Source: Pseudoips prasinana
Lineage: Eukaryota > Arthropoda > Insecta > Lepidoptera > Nolidae
NCBI GenBank assembly: GCA_951640165.1
Contig: OX621244.1
Coordinates: forward strand, 15,394,001 to 15,458,000
Direction: 5' to 3'
DNA: 64,000 nucleotides
Shown here one piece after another: positions 1-9,169 of this stretch. The position numbers and the translations under genes were made by a program. The notes under the pieces are model-generated. The model ran no database searches, was not told where the DNA came from, and saw only the letters and a program-made list of their open reading frames with translations. Numbering within the stretch: the first letter of the stretch is position 1; each line of letters opens with the position of its first letter.

Positions 1-35
1 GTAAAAAGATTATGAGTCGCCTAATGCGTATTTTT

Positions 36-212
36 GTTAAGACAACGCCCGCACTAGGGAATATAATCCCTGTGTCGCGGGGTAATTTACAATCATATAA
101 TAGACGTACACAAATTACATCCAGACTCAGAACAACTATTTATGGGACAGGATTCGAACCCGAGACACGAAGCGGTGAGGCGACTATCCTAGCCGCTGCG
201 CCACATGTCCAG
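36..212 (-). mobile_element. tRNA-derived SINE, family 1
   Basis: Read on the minus strand it starts with a tRNA-like head (GGCGCAGCGGCTAGGATAGT, then a B-box-like GGTTCGAATCC written as ggattcgaaccc on the plus strand). It continues into a shared body ending in the motif that reads gacaacgcccgcactaggga on the plus strand. The same arrangement recurs at least eight more times in the window. No intact tRNA cloverleaf follows the B box, so this is a retroposon and not a tRNA gene. Confidence 0.8.
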
Positions 213-430
213 TTGTCATACAAAAATTCGTAAAATAGCAGAATTATTGCTTTAAATAATATGTATTGATACGACTCATTTAGCAGCAAATAGCTCATGT
301 CATTGTTATGGGTTAAAATAACACTGCTACTTTCCTGACATATTATTCATGTCATCATTATAACATTTGACATAATCTTCAATTATTTGTTTGAAAGGGT
401 AAAAAGATTATGAGCCACCTAATGCGTTTA

Positions 431-1365
431 TTGTTCTCACTGGGTGATTTATGAAGCATTAAGATCCTTTTACCACCTGCGTGTTGCTCTTGTTACTTAC
501 TGCCAAAGAAGAGAAAACCTCATTGCTAACTAGATCAGCCCTTACTGAAGCAAAACTTATGAGAGTCGGCCAGTAACCACGGTTAATTGTCTTAATAGAA
601 AGACGCTTGTACCAATAAAAGGTTTCTATTCACATAGGAACAACTCCATGACGAAGCACCTCCACATCTGTTGTGTTACATTAAATTTGATGTATACTGA
701 TAACTTATTTTCAATTTGTACATCTGCATGTAATTGGATGTATTTAAACTTAATTAATATAAGATTAAATTGTAAGATTAGCGTAACGATTAGGTAGGTA
801 TATCTTGTTGTATACTTGAACAAACTTGAACCTACATTTTATAGTCAACGCTTTGTCAGTAGATAGTCTGGAATACTACAAAATCGCTCTTACTACATTG
901 GTAATAAAGACTCACACTCAGAACAGAATTATGCCCAAAAAGAATGCACAGACATTCTTCAAGATAAGAGTGGTTAAGTAAATAACAATGAAAGACAAAT
1001 TGGTTTAACTAGAAATCCCCAGTGATATATATCCCGCAGCGGGCAATTTTTCTGGAAATACCCACTTGTTAAATAAAAATACGCTTAATTAAATAAATAA
1101 GTAACTAAATCATCATAATGATCATCTCTGCTTGTAAATATCGATTAAGGTTTCTACATATTTAATTTAAAACATTTTGGTTATATAACCAGTGAAAACT
1201 CTTACAAAAATAATGATAATCCCCACTAGCGGGTATATACTAATGGGGATTTCTGAAAATTGGTCAGTCATTTTAGCAGATCATTTGATGAACAACAATT
1301 TGGCCAAAAGCTTTTCCACAGAATCAATCTCCTTCAGGTAATATAGTGGTTTTTTTTCTTTAAAA
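431..1365. other. No gene seen, AT-rich spacer
   Basis: No supported coding region or recognised repeat. The only open frame (626-823, minus) is short and low in complexity. Confidence 0.5.
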
Positions 1366-1366
1366 A

Positions 1367-1540
1367 TAAGACAACGCCCGCATTATGGAATCTAATCCCT
1401 GTGCCGCGAGGTACTTTATAAACATAAAATAGACGGACATAAATTACATCCAGACTCAGAACTATTTATGGGTCACACAAATAGTTGTCCGGCGCGGGAC
1501 TCGAACCCGCACGTGTATTAGCCGCTGTGCCACATCTGTC
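1367..1540 (-). mobile_element. tRNA-derived SINE, family 1
   Basis: Same body as the copy at 36-212, from the tail motif gacaacgcccgca at the left to a B-box-like cgggactcgaacccgc and a degraded A-box region at the right. It is diverged, and part of the tRNA-like head around 1510-1520 is missing. Confidence 0.75.
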
Positions 1541-2369
1541 TTCTATATTAGTGACGTCGTACTCTTAACGGATAACCTATTTTACATTAAACTATTTTCA
1601 TTTAAAAGCACACACAGCAATTACAGTACTATTTTTAGTTCACAGCTATGTTCTATGAAAATCCAATCAGACGTCGTAAGGGTACTACATCTATTTCTAG
1701 TTAGTATCGATTTTTGACGGGTTAGCGTTGGTATAGTTTAATTTATGATTGTAGACTATAGTGTCTTTTACACTTCTCAAATCTAAATTCGATAATTCCA
1801 ACCACATTTTGTTCTTGCGTTGGCTTAAAATTTGATCAAGTTACACTGTGGCAGCTTGCCAACTAGAACAACAGTGCCTTCTCCAAATGTGTGTTACGAC
1901 TCTGTGGGATATTGAGATAGATCGTATTATTGTTCCATTTAAGATATGGAATTGCACCTATTAACTTGAATTTTCAGTCACCAAATGTAGTGAAAATGTA
2001 AAGGCACTAAATGGTAACTGGTAACTTGAAATAAAGCTGCATCTTATGACATACCCGCTTGCATTTACTATGTGGCAGAATCTAAGAGTATTATAGGTAT
2101 ATAACTAGCCTGGTCTAGCTGATACGTGTACGGGACACCAACTACCAGCTTAACTAATAGGCCATTTAAAGTTAAAGTTAATATTTTTTGTTCTTAAACA
2201 TATCTCATAATTATTCCGATTAAGATACGTGACCTGATTGCTCGTTTTCCTTACTTATTCTATATTTATTTATCAAACTTCCTTATAATTATCATTAGTA
2301 AGTATTTATACAACTTCTATACTAGAAAAAACTATTAGAAACTTCCACTTACCTACATATATAATATAA
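1541..2369. other. No gene seen
   Basis: AT-rich sequence without a supported frame or a repeat I recognise. Confidence 0.5.
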
Positions 2370-2372
2370 CTA

Positions 2373-2820
2373 AACTAAATGCGGGGAACAGAGTGAATGG
2401 GGCACTACACGCCTTTATGAGTAGCCGGCAAGTATCAAAGAAGGCTCGACTAGCCGTGCACGATGGAGTGTTAGTGCCAACTTTAATGTATGGAAGTGAA
2501 AGTTGGGTATGGCAGAAAAAGAATGAAAGTAAAATAAATGCAGTGGAAATGAGAGCTCTGAGAAGTATGTGTGGTGTGACTTTGAGAGACCGAATTCGAA
2601 ATACTGATGTAAGAGAGCGTTGTGGTGTGAAAGAGGATGTAGTCACAAAGATTGAAAAAGGCATGCTGAGATGGTTTGGCCATTTAGAAAGGATGAATGA
2701 AAGAAGATTGACAAAAGAAGTATACCTGGCCTGTGTGAATGGGACAACCGGAAGGGGAAGACCACGACGAACATTCTCTGACCAAATTGGAGATGTTCTC
2801 AAGAAAGGGCAGGTCAGAAG
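2373..2820 (+). pseudogene. RTE reverse transcriptase, C-terminal fragment
   Basis: The frame encodes the tail of an RTE-clade polyprotein, downstream of the reverse transcriptase fingers/palm. Visible motifs are a [10 protein letters not shown] block, a [12 protein letters not shown] block and a [12 protein letters not shown] block; this order is typical of insect RTE endonuclease/reverse transcriptases. The first in-frame ATG is at 2393, but coding similarity extends back to about 2373, so that ATG is internal and not a true start. The frame is cut by the MULE at 2821, which replaces the last 45 or so residues. Those residues are found again at 5173-5310. Endonuclease and catalytic RT motifs are absent, so the fragment cannot be functional. 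Assignment is from family knowledge and from agreement with the other copies in this window. Confidence 0.85.
2812..2820. repeat. Target-site duplication of the MULE, left copy
   Basis: GGTCAGAAG occurs immediately left of the MULE and again at 5173-5181. A 9-bp duplication is the size expected for Mutator-like elements. Confidence 0.85.
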
Positions 2821-2961
2821 CACTTTGTACCCTTGACACCACCGTCTTGCACCACTGGTGGTGTAAAAGGTATTTTTTAATACCCATTACACTACCAAAA
2901 AGCTGCAGCACCCCCTGGTGGTGTAGATGGTATTTTTTAATACCCATTACACTACCAAAAA
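2821..2961 (+). repeat. MULE left terminal inverted repeat
   Basis: About 140 bp matching the reverse complement of 5034-5172. It contains two tandem 60-bp units (CTGGTGGTGTA at 2855 and 2915), each with a GGTATTTTTTAATACC palindrome followed by CATTACACTACC. Confidence 0.9.
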
Positions 2962-3381
2962 ATAGTGCTGTGCCACCATTAACTGTAGCCTATTTTTGTA
3001 AATAATAGGCCTTAGGTACATTAACAAAATTTAATATTAAATCAGTAGGTAAAACTAAACAATACTCTCATGTGAACATAACATATAAAATACTAATAAG
3101 GAGTTTAATAATAATACACATTACTATCGTTATTTATAATGTAACATAACAATATATACAATATTTCTATAATATAATACTTATAAGACTTAACAGACTA
3201 ATAAATAGCGTCAAAAACAATTTGACCCATTTTGCCTGAAAGGGTTGAATATTTCCAAAAAGAGAAGGTACGAAAAGCATGTGTCAATCTGGTGATGAAA
3301 AGGCAATATCTAATAATCGTAAAAGTCGAATGAATATTAATTTTGAACAAGCGGTCCGAAACTTCGCTAAAATTTAGAATT

Positions 3382-4815
3382 TTAATAACGCAATTTATCT
3401 AATGCACGGTCTACAGTTATCTCACCATTTACTAACTGCATTTGTATCTGCAAGATAAAGTCATCGTTAGCGGTTTGTTTTTTGTTTCGTTTAGCAGGTG
3501 TTTTTAAAGATTGAAACGATATATTATGTAAAACGTTTAGTAAACGCAAGACTGTCACCGAGTTCTTGTTTATTAGTTTATTTAATTTGGAATGAAAACC
3601 TTCTAATGCATTGGTCGTACGATGACGTTCACCAAAAACGCTAAATACATTACTGGTTTGCACTTTGAACCAATAGTTTTGTATATACTTTAGAAATTTA
3701 TCAATTGCGCAATTACTATTATAATTTGATTCCTGTTTTATATAATCAAAACCTTCGAAAATTTTATCAGCTGGAATAAGTGGTAAAACCGCTGTCATGG
3801 CTATAATTCTTCTGTCAGACATAGTTTTAGAACAACCTAAGACTTTGGCTTTTTTCCAGATATTACGGGTCCAATGGTAGTAACATCCCCGGACTTCAAT
3901 CTCGGGAAATGATTTCACAATAGCGTTCATCGCCCCTATTTCATAATCACAATGGAATTTTTGTGGAGCAAATTGTGGTATTTGTGATTTTATTAAATTA
4001 AATAGAACATAATAACTACTTTCCTTTCTATTTGACATAAGAGCAAAAATTAACGGTTTAATGTAAGTTGTTTCCATTGTACTATTCATGTCACCGTGCA
4101 GACTATATAATTGTTTGAATGGGCTTGGACAACTAGCAAATGTACCGTCGCCAAAATATTCATTAACTTTCGGAATTAGATTACGTGACTCTTCATTACA
4201 AAAAACTAAAATTCGAGTTTCATCATCCATAATCCGCTAGGACAAAGGTGTGAAACTTGAGTGGCACTTCTACTTCACAGACTTCTTTAAATGTAGTCCT
4301 AGATATCCCCAAAGCCTTATTTCTCGCACCGTATAAGAAATGTTTTACACCATCATAATTTGGTAAGTTTGCAACTAAATTGAGCCCTCTGTTTTTTAAA
4401 TCCAGAATTTTTTTCTCGTACAGTCGAGGTACCGGATCATCGGAAGTTACCACCATCTCCCGTAAATCACACATTTCTTTTAGTACATGGTTTTTATATA
4501 CATCTGGATCACAAGTGTGTTGTTTCTGTTTCGTAATCGTAGTATTGTACTTAAACAAAAAAAAATACATTTTATTATAACAAAAACGTATAAAAATAAT
4601 ACTGAAACATATTAAAAGAAACTAATATCAAAATATTTATTTACCTTGCAGATAGTAAGAGTACCAAGACATTTTATGGTTCTATACTTCGAACACCTCC
4701 ATATACTGGAACCGTTTTTATATATCTTATGTCTATGATATTTATATTTATCATGAAGTAATGAGTTTCCTCCATGAATTTTAATAAAATTTACCTCTTC
4801 CTGATTTTCATTCAT
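3382..4815 (-). pseudogene. FLYWCH/MULE-domain transposase, one frameshift
   Basis: Transposase of the MULE, acting on the element's inverted ends in the nucleus. Exon 1 (4815-4645, 57 codons from an ATG) carries the first half of a FLYWCH zinc finger (WRCSKY, then C and GTLTI). A 95-bp intron follows (4644-4550, GT...AG with a T-rich acceptor). Exon 2 (4549-4226) restores the frame and supplies the HTCD part of the finger. The frame ends at TGA 4223-4225, while the next frame opens at 4230 shifted by one base, so a one-base insertion near 4223-4230 is the likely lesion. The remaining 282 codons form the MULE domain: GDGTF (D28), FHCDYE (D95), a C116-H119 pair and TTNALEGFH (E210), numbered from the 4230 ATG. 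All three acidic residues are present. About 447 residues in total, somewhat compact for the family. The intron is inferred from splice signals and domain continuity. Confidence 0.85.
4550..4644 (-). other. Predicted intron in the MULE transposase gene
   Basis: On the minus strand the boundary reads TGCAAG|GTAAAT at the donor and TTTTTTTGTTTAAG|TACAAT at the acceptor. Both flanking exons are in phase 0, and joining them completes a FLYWCH finger. Reading through would add a non-conserved segment and a stop. Confidence 0.75.
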
Positions 4816-5033
4816 TTTAGTTATAATAGCTTAGCAGAAAAAATATTTCATTTAAAACTGTCAAACTTTGCTTTTAAAAACGCTTTTTAGTTTTAAAACT
4901 AAAACCAAAAAGTTTCAATGCATTTATTGCACTGCGTAGTTCAATGTCATTAAATTGTAGGCAAAGTAATGATTCATACACTGATAAGTAATAGGTACAT
5001 AAACCAAAGAGTAAATGTAACGTAGGTACAGCT

Positions 5034-5172
5034 CTTTGGTAGTGTAATGGGTATTAAAAAATACCATCTACACCACCAGGGGGTGCTGCAGCTTTTTGGT
5101 AGTGTAATGGGTATTAAAAAATACCTTTTACACCACCAGTGGTGCAAGACGGTGGTGTCAAGGGTACAAAAT
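5034..5172 (-). repeat. MULE right terminal inverted repeat
   Basis: Reverse complement of the left terminal repeat, ending in GGTGGTGTCAAGGGTACAAA. It contains the same two 60-bp units in opposite order. Confidence 0.9.
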
Positions 5173-5318
5173 GGTCAGAAGTACCCTAAACCGGCGAGCA
5201 TGTATGAAGAATATAATGACAGTAATCGAGGCAAAAGAAGTATGCAAAGATCGTGACAAATGGAAATCCGTTGTCTCTGCCTACCCCTCTGGGAAACAGG
5301 CGTGAGTCTATGTATGTA
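5173..5318 (+). pseudogene. RTE C-terminal coding end and (TATG)n tail
   Basis: Continuation of the RTE fragment at 2373-2820. It starts with the second copy of the GGTCAGAAG duplication, encodes the [13 protein letters not shown] motif (diverged) and ends with the conserved YPSGKQA terminus, a TGA stop and a short TATG repeat. The same terminus is seen at 5757, 7507 and 29150. Confidence 0.85.
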
Positions 5319-5756
5319 TGTGTAAATAAAACAAAGCGATATACTTGTTCGTTGGGTCCTGAGTGGGTGGACCACCAATTTTATATAAGTGTTATATTCA
5401 AGAGTTATCCGCGTCAGTGTTCAGAAACGTTTGAGAACCTAAGTACTTATGTATTTAAGGAATTTAGTCCGGTCAAACGTATATTAGGTATTTCACTTGT
5501 AGAAATACCTCTTTGTGGAATCTTATCCAATACCTCTCTACGTCTACGTCTGAACAGGGATTTCAGTTCTGTTATTAAATTTATAAATAGAATATATTTA
5601 TAGGGTGTTGTTTAGATTCTTAGTAAAATGGCGGAATGGTTCTAGTGCGTGGGATCGGATACCCCATAGTACGTGGAATTTTGTCTCACTTGCGCTTCAA
5701 TTTATAAAACCTAAATTAAAGTTTGTCTAAAATAAGGCATAAATAATAAAAATAAT
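5319..5756. other. No gene seen
   Basis: An open frame at 5253-5603 begins inside the RTE tail and shows no family I recognise. I treat it as chance. Confidence 0.4.
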
Positions 5757-5922
5757 CAGAAGTGCCCTAAACCGGCGACCATGTATGAAGTATATGATTA
5801 CAGTAATCGAGGCAAAAGAGGAGTGCAAAGATCGTGACAAATGGAAATCCGTTGTCTGTGCCTACCCCTCTGGGAAACAGGCGGGAGTATATGTATGTAT
5901 GTATATATGTAAAATAAGGTTT
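5757..5922 (+). mobile_element. RTE-clade LINE 3' end
   Basis: 5'-truncated copy of the same RTE end: the sequence from CAGAAGTGCCCTAAACCGGC to GGGAAACAGGCGGGAG, then TATG repeats. It is diverged from the copy at 5173 and is coding only in traces. Confidence 0.8.
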
Positions 5923-5959
5923 CATTTAAAAACATTACTTAAATATATAAAATGATAGC

Positions 5960-6090
5960 TTTTTTATATAAAAGGACGACAAACGAACAAGTGGGTCACC
6001 TGATGGTAAGTGATCACCACCGCCCAGGGACACTCGCATCACCAGTGGAGTCGCGGGTGCGCTGCTGGCCTTTAAAAGAGTCAGCAAACA
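5960..6090 (-). repeat. Short dispersed repeat with CACCTGATGGTAAGTGATCA
   Basis: Contains the motif CACCTGATGGTAAGTGATCA followed by CACCGCCCA, shared with 22375-22460 and, more distantly, 53935-53990. On the minus strand it looks like the 3' end of a retroposon followed by an A-rich tail. Family not identified. Confidence 0.5.
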
Positions 6091-6710
6091 AGTGTTGTTG
6101 ACCATTCCCACCATCCCGATAAGCTCTGGCGACCTTACTTACGCGCAGAAACACAACATTAAGTTATTAATGGTATTATTAAGGAATGTCTTCTGTAAAG
6201 TGCCGGTACTTCCCCAGTCGGTCTGCTCTTTGAGCGAAAGAACACTGTGCCTTATTTTATATAGAAAATACAAAATAACGTAATTCAACATAGTTTTATA
6301 GAATGTTGACCTAAAAGTATCAATTTTTGTAAGGACAAGTGCGTACTATGTCGCAAATTGACCCGTTTTAAAGGAAACCATAACCCCGGCTCAAAGGGTT
6401 TTGAACGTGAATTGTATTTGAGATTCGATAGCTTACATTAGATGTGCTTACGATGTTATGGTTTCGAATATAAAGGATCTGGTAAACGTAATGATAGCTT
6501 ATGTACGGTTTAGTTTCAGGGGATTGGCATATATTTAGTTCAAAATTAGTAGTGGCCTCATGTATTCAGGTCTTAATTATACCCATATTATATTATGTGG
6601 CTTTGTTTGCAGTAGCGCAATTGCCTCAATTCTTAAACCCTATTCAGATATCCTTTTGAAATATTTTCGGGTATTTTAAATGATTCTTGCCTTTGCTATT
6701 GATAATTACT

Positions 6711-6836
6711 GCACGTGTGGCGCAACGGTTAAGACAGTCGCCTCACCACTTTGTGTCCTGGGTTCGATTCCCGCTCAGGACAGCTATTTGTATGAATCAT
6801 ACATAGTTATTCTAAGTCTGGATGTACTTCGTGTTG
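6711..6836 (+). mobile_element. tRNA-derived SINE, family 1 (3'-truncated)
   Basis: tRNA-like head GCACGTGTGGCGCAACGGTT with B-box-like GGGTTCGATTCCCGC, then the shared body up to GGATGTACTTCGTGT. The 3' part (gcgggcgttgtc motif) is missing. Confidence 0.8.
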
Positions 6837-7137
6837 GAAAAATATATAGGTATAGGATTAGTTAGAGCCAGATAATGTGTGATACAAACTTGGCCTGGAT
6901 ATCAAATCTTACGTATTTATTGACCTAAGATACATACATAGGAGATTAAAAAACAATACGAGTATTTTCAATAGCCGATAAAAAATAATAATAAATTGTC
7001 GATTGAACGGCTGAATCTTTTTAAATACCTAATTCTTTTCTGTTGTGTTTAAAATTGTCAGGACGACCATTGTATGAAAGCAATGTACCTAATTTAAGTA
7101 AAAAAATCAAGCGAAACGTCTAATAAACCAAAAATGG

Positions 7138-7395
7138 TTTGAGTGGCTTGATGGTCTAGTAGTTAGTAACCCTGACTGCTAAGCTAGACAGCGATCATGG
7201 GTTCGATTTCCACCCAATACTACTCTTTGTGTGTTGAACACGACAAGTTGTTCTGTGTCTGGGTGTAATTTATCTATAGTAATATGTTTGTATGTAAAAA
7301 TATATAAGTATGTATATCAGTTGTCTGTTTGCCATTGTACAGGCTATGTCCACTTTGGGATCAAATGGCAGTGTTTTAGCTGTCCCAAGATAGTC
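7138..7395 (+). mobile_element. tRNA-derived SINE, family 2 variant
   Basis: Head resembling a tRNA (CTTGATGGTCTAGTAGTTAG, B box GGGTTCGATTTCC), then a body with GGGTGTAATTTATCTAT and TTTGGGATCAAATGGCAGTG. The same organisation is seen at 47130-47376. It is related in its 3' half to the SINEs at 14723, 28080 and 40250. Confidence 0.7.
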
Positions 7396-7506
7396 GTGAC
7401 GTGGCGTGCTAGGTACTTATTTGTTTGTCATCTATTATATGACTATGGCAAATGGTACAATGGTACATGGTCGAACTTAATTTTTAGAAGTGATAATTCT
7501 AAAAAT

Positions 7507-7738
7507 ACATACATACATAGACTCACGCCTGTTTCCCAGAGGGGTAGGCAGAGACAACGGACTTCCATTTGTCACGATCCTTGCATACCTCTTTCGCTTC
7601 GTTTACTGACATAATATTCTTCATACATGCTCGCCGGTTTAGGGTACTTCTGACCTGACCTTTCTTAAGTACGTCTCCGATTTGATCAGAGAATGTTCTA
7701 CGAGGTCTTCCCCTTCCGGTTGTACCGTGCAGTGGGTT
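7507..7738 (-). mobile_element. RTE-clade LINE 3' end with open C-terminal frame
   Basis: On the minus strand a frame reads [18 protein letters not shown] and runs on to the YPSGKQA end without a break, followed by (TATG)n. It is the cleanest RTE terminus in the window and served as reference for the others. It is 5'-truncated at about 7738, where it abuts a LINE 3' end in the opposite orientation. Confidence 0.85.
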
Positions 7739-7893
7739 GTATAAATGTTTTAACATTCCGTGTACCTAAATATCTGTAATATGTAACTAGAAATAATAAC
7801 TGTATTACTATAAACATGTTCTGACTATTTACAAGCGCTTTTTTAAAGTTTTCGTGAATAAAAACCTTTTTTATTTTATTTTATTTTATTATA
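7739..7893 (+). mobile_element. LINE 3' end (jockey/CR1-like family)
   Basis: The stretch from TATAAATGTTTTAACATTCC to a (TTTTA)n tail, with the core ACTATTTACAAGCGCTTTTTT. It matches 56199-56495 (same strand), and 26755-26910, 27815-27990 and 51905-51975 (opposite strand). It is non-coding 3' UTR of the family whose protein end is seen at 27447-27815. Confidence 0.75.
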
Positions 7894-7896
7894 ATA

Positions 7897-7948
7897 TAAA
7901 AATTAAGTTTGACCATGTACCATTTGACATGGACAAACTTAATTTTTA
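7897..7948. repeat. Inverted repeat (hairpin)
   Basis: AAAATTAAGTTTGACCATGT is followed after four bases by its near reverse complement. A diverged single arm (ATGGTCGAACTTAATTTTTA) is also present at 7466-7485, on the other side of the RTE and LINE insertions. Confidence 0.6.
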
Positions 7949-7949
7949 G

Positions 7950-8762
7950 AATTGATAATGCTAAAAATAAGAATATGAATGGTAAAAAATCTATCAAAAT
8001 CAGCTGACAGCCTGTTTGTGTAATTAAATTTTTTTTAATTTGTTCAACAGAAATGGACAGAAAAAGCTGTTTTTGTTTTGACATTTGTTTACTGTATTTT
8101 TTTTATAATGTAGTGTGTCTAAAACATTAATGACTTATACTCTCTCCGATTAAGATTTATTCATACTAGTATATAACACTCATTGATACCTGATACATAT
8201 GTAATTGTTTACCAACGTAACTACTTACCTGTCTAACTTACATGAAAAGTTGCGCTGTACAAACAGTCGTAAAGTCTTAATGGACTTCAAGAGAACAGAA
8301 ATGGTACTTCACATCTTAAAGCTTCATTAACAAAATGTACGTATCTATGTAGCATTCATTACTAAGAGTACGTTTATGAAGCTGAACTCAACAACTTTCT
8401 TCGATGTACATATAAACCAAATCGAACGAAAGAGGAAAGAATGTCCTAATAAAATTGTCACATAGAAGTATAGTTGACACGACGTCAGTAGGTACACTTG
8501 CACTACGAAAATCACCCTTACCTTTTTCGTAATAAAGGCACAATTAATCCACCGACGTGACGCAACTGTACCTACGAAGAGTGCGTAATCTAAATCGATT
8601 TGAGAAATAACCAATCATGTGACGCGGAAAGTGTACAGATATGTGAACACATGAATTACATTTTATAAGTTATCCAGATATAAACGCTAACATTTAACTC
8701 CCTAACTCAAACTAGAGGTGTTTTAAGATTGAAGACTATGTTTTGTTTTTGTTTTCTTTTTT
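7950..8762. other. No gene seen
   Basis: AT-rich. Short frames at 7881-8084 and 8345-8614 (minus) show no recognisable domain. Confidence 0.5.
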
Positions 8763-8764
8763 AA

Positions 8765-8942
8765 AATAACATCCTCACTAGGGAAATCAATACCTGTGTT
8801 GCGGGGTACTTTACAAACATATAATTGACGGACACAAATTACAACTAGACTCAGAACAACTATTTATGTGTCACACAAATAGCTGTCCTGCGCAGGAATC
8901 GAACCCCGGACATGAAGTGGCGAGGCGTCTGTCTTAACCGCA
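8765..8942 (-). mobile_element. tRNA-derived SINE, family 1
   Basis: Shared body with B-box-like gcaggaatcgaacccc and a truncated tRNA head. It ends beside a family 2 SINE fragment. Confidence 0.75.
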
Positions 8943-8990
8943 AATTAAAATTTTTATCAACATATGATAATAATATGTTGATATATATTT

Positions 8991-9168
8991 GGATAGGACA
9001 GATATTTGTGTGCATGGACATGTCCTGTTTGTACTGAGTCTGTGTGTAATTTTCTATATAAGTATGTATTTACAAAAGAAAAGTAGTATATGTTAATCTC
9101 TGCTTAATTTGGAATCAGATGGCCGTGTGTAAACAATGGCTCAGGATATTGTTATTGTTATTATTATA
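8991..9168 (+). mobile_element. tRNA-derived SINE, family 2 (5'-truncated)
   Basis: Body from GGATAGGACAGATATTTGTG through AAAAGAAAAGTAGTATATGT to an (ATT)n-like tail. The tRNA head is missing; a small hairpin (ATCAACATATGATAATAATATGTTGAT, 26 bp) at 8957-8983 precedes it. Confidence 0.75.
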
Positions 9169-9169
9169 G

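Larger units (their letters stand above)
2821..5172 (-). mobile_element. Mutator-like (MULE) DNA transposon, near-complete
   Basis: A 2352-bp element with long terminal inverted repeats of about 140 bp, a 9-bp target duplication and a minus-strand transposase gene. The inverted repeats (2821-2961 and 5034-5172) look almost identical by eye, differing mainly in the outermost two or three bases. Each contains a 60-bp unit present twice, and each unit carries the small palindrome GGTATTTTTTAATACC. The element sits inside an RTE 3' end. The combination of FLYWCH and MULE domains, a 9-bp duplication and long inverted ends identifies the superfamily securely. The family within it is not known to me. 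Confidence 0.9.
2370..5318 (+). mobile_element. RTE-clade LINE 3' end, split by a MULE
   Basis: This is the 3' end of an RTE-type non-LTR retrotransposon, truncated at its 5' side near 2370. The left part (2373-2820) encodes the C-terminal region of the endonuclease/reverse-transcriptase protein. The right part (5173-5318) holds the last stretch of that protein and ends in a (TATG)n tail. Between them lies the 2352-bp MULE at 2821-5172. The 9 bases GGTCAGAAG end the left part and begin the right part, so removing the MULE and one of these copies gives a continuous RTE sequence that matches the other RTE ends at 7.5 and 29 kb. Confidence 0.85.

Noticed and set aside
3382..4230. Separate host gene with MULE domain (domesticated transposase)
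   Set aside because: The frame lies between matching terminal inverted repeats with a target duplication, so it is part of a transposon and not a domesticated gene.
6711..6790. Possible functional tRNA gene (A and B boxes in SINE heads)
   Set aside because: The box-like motifs recur in about a dozen copies, always followed by the same non-tRNA body. Acceptor stems do not pair, so these are SINE heads.
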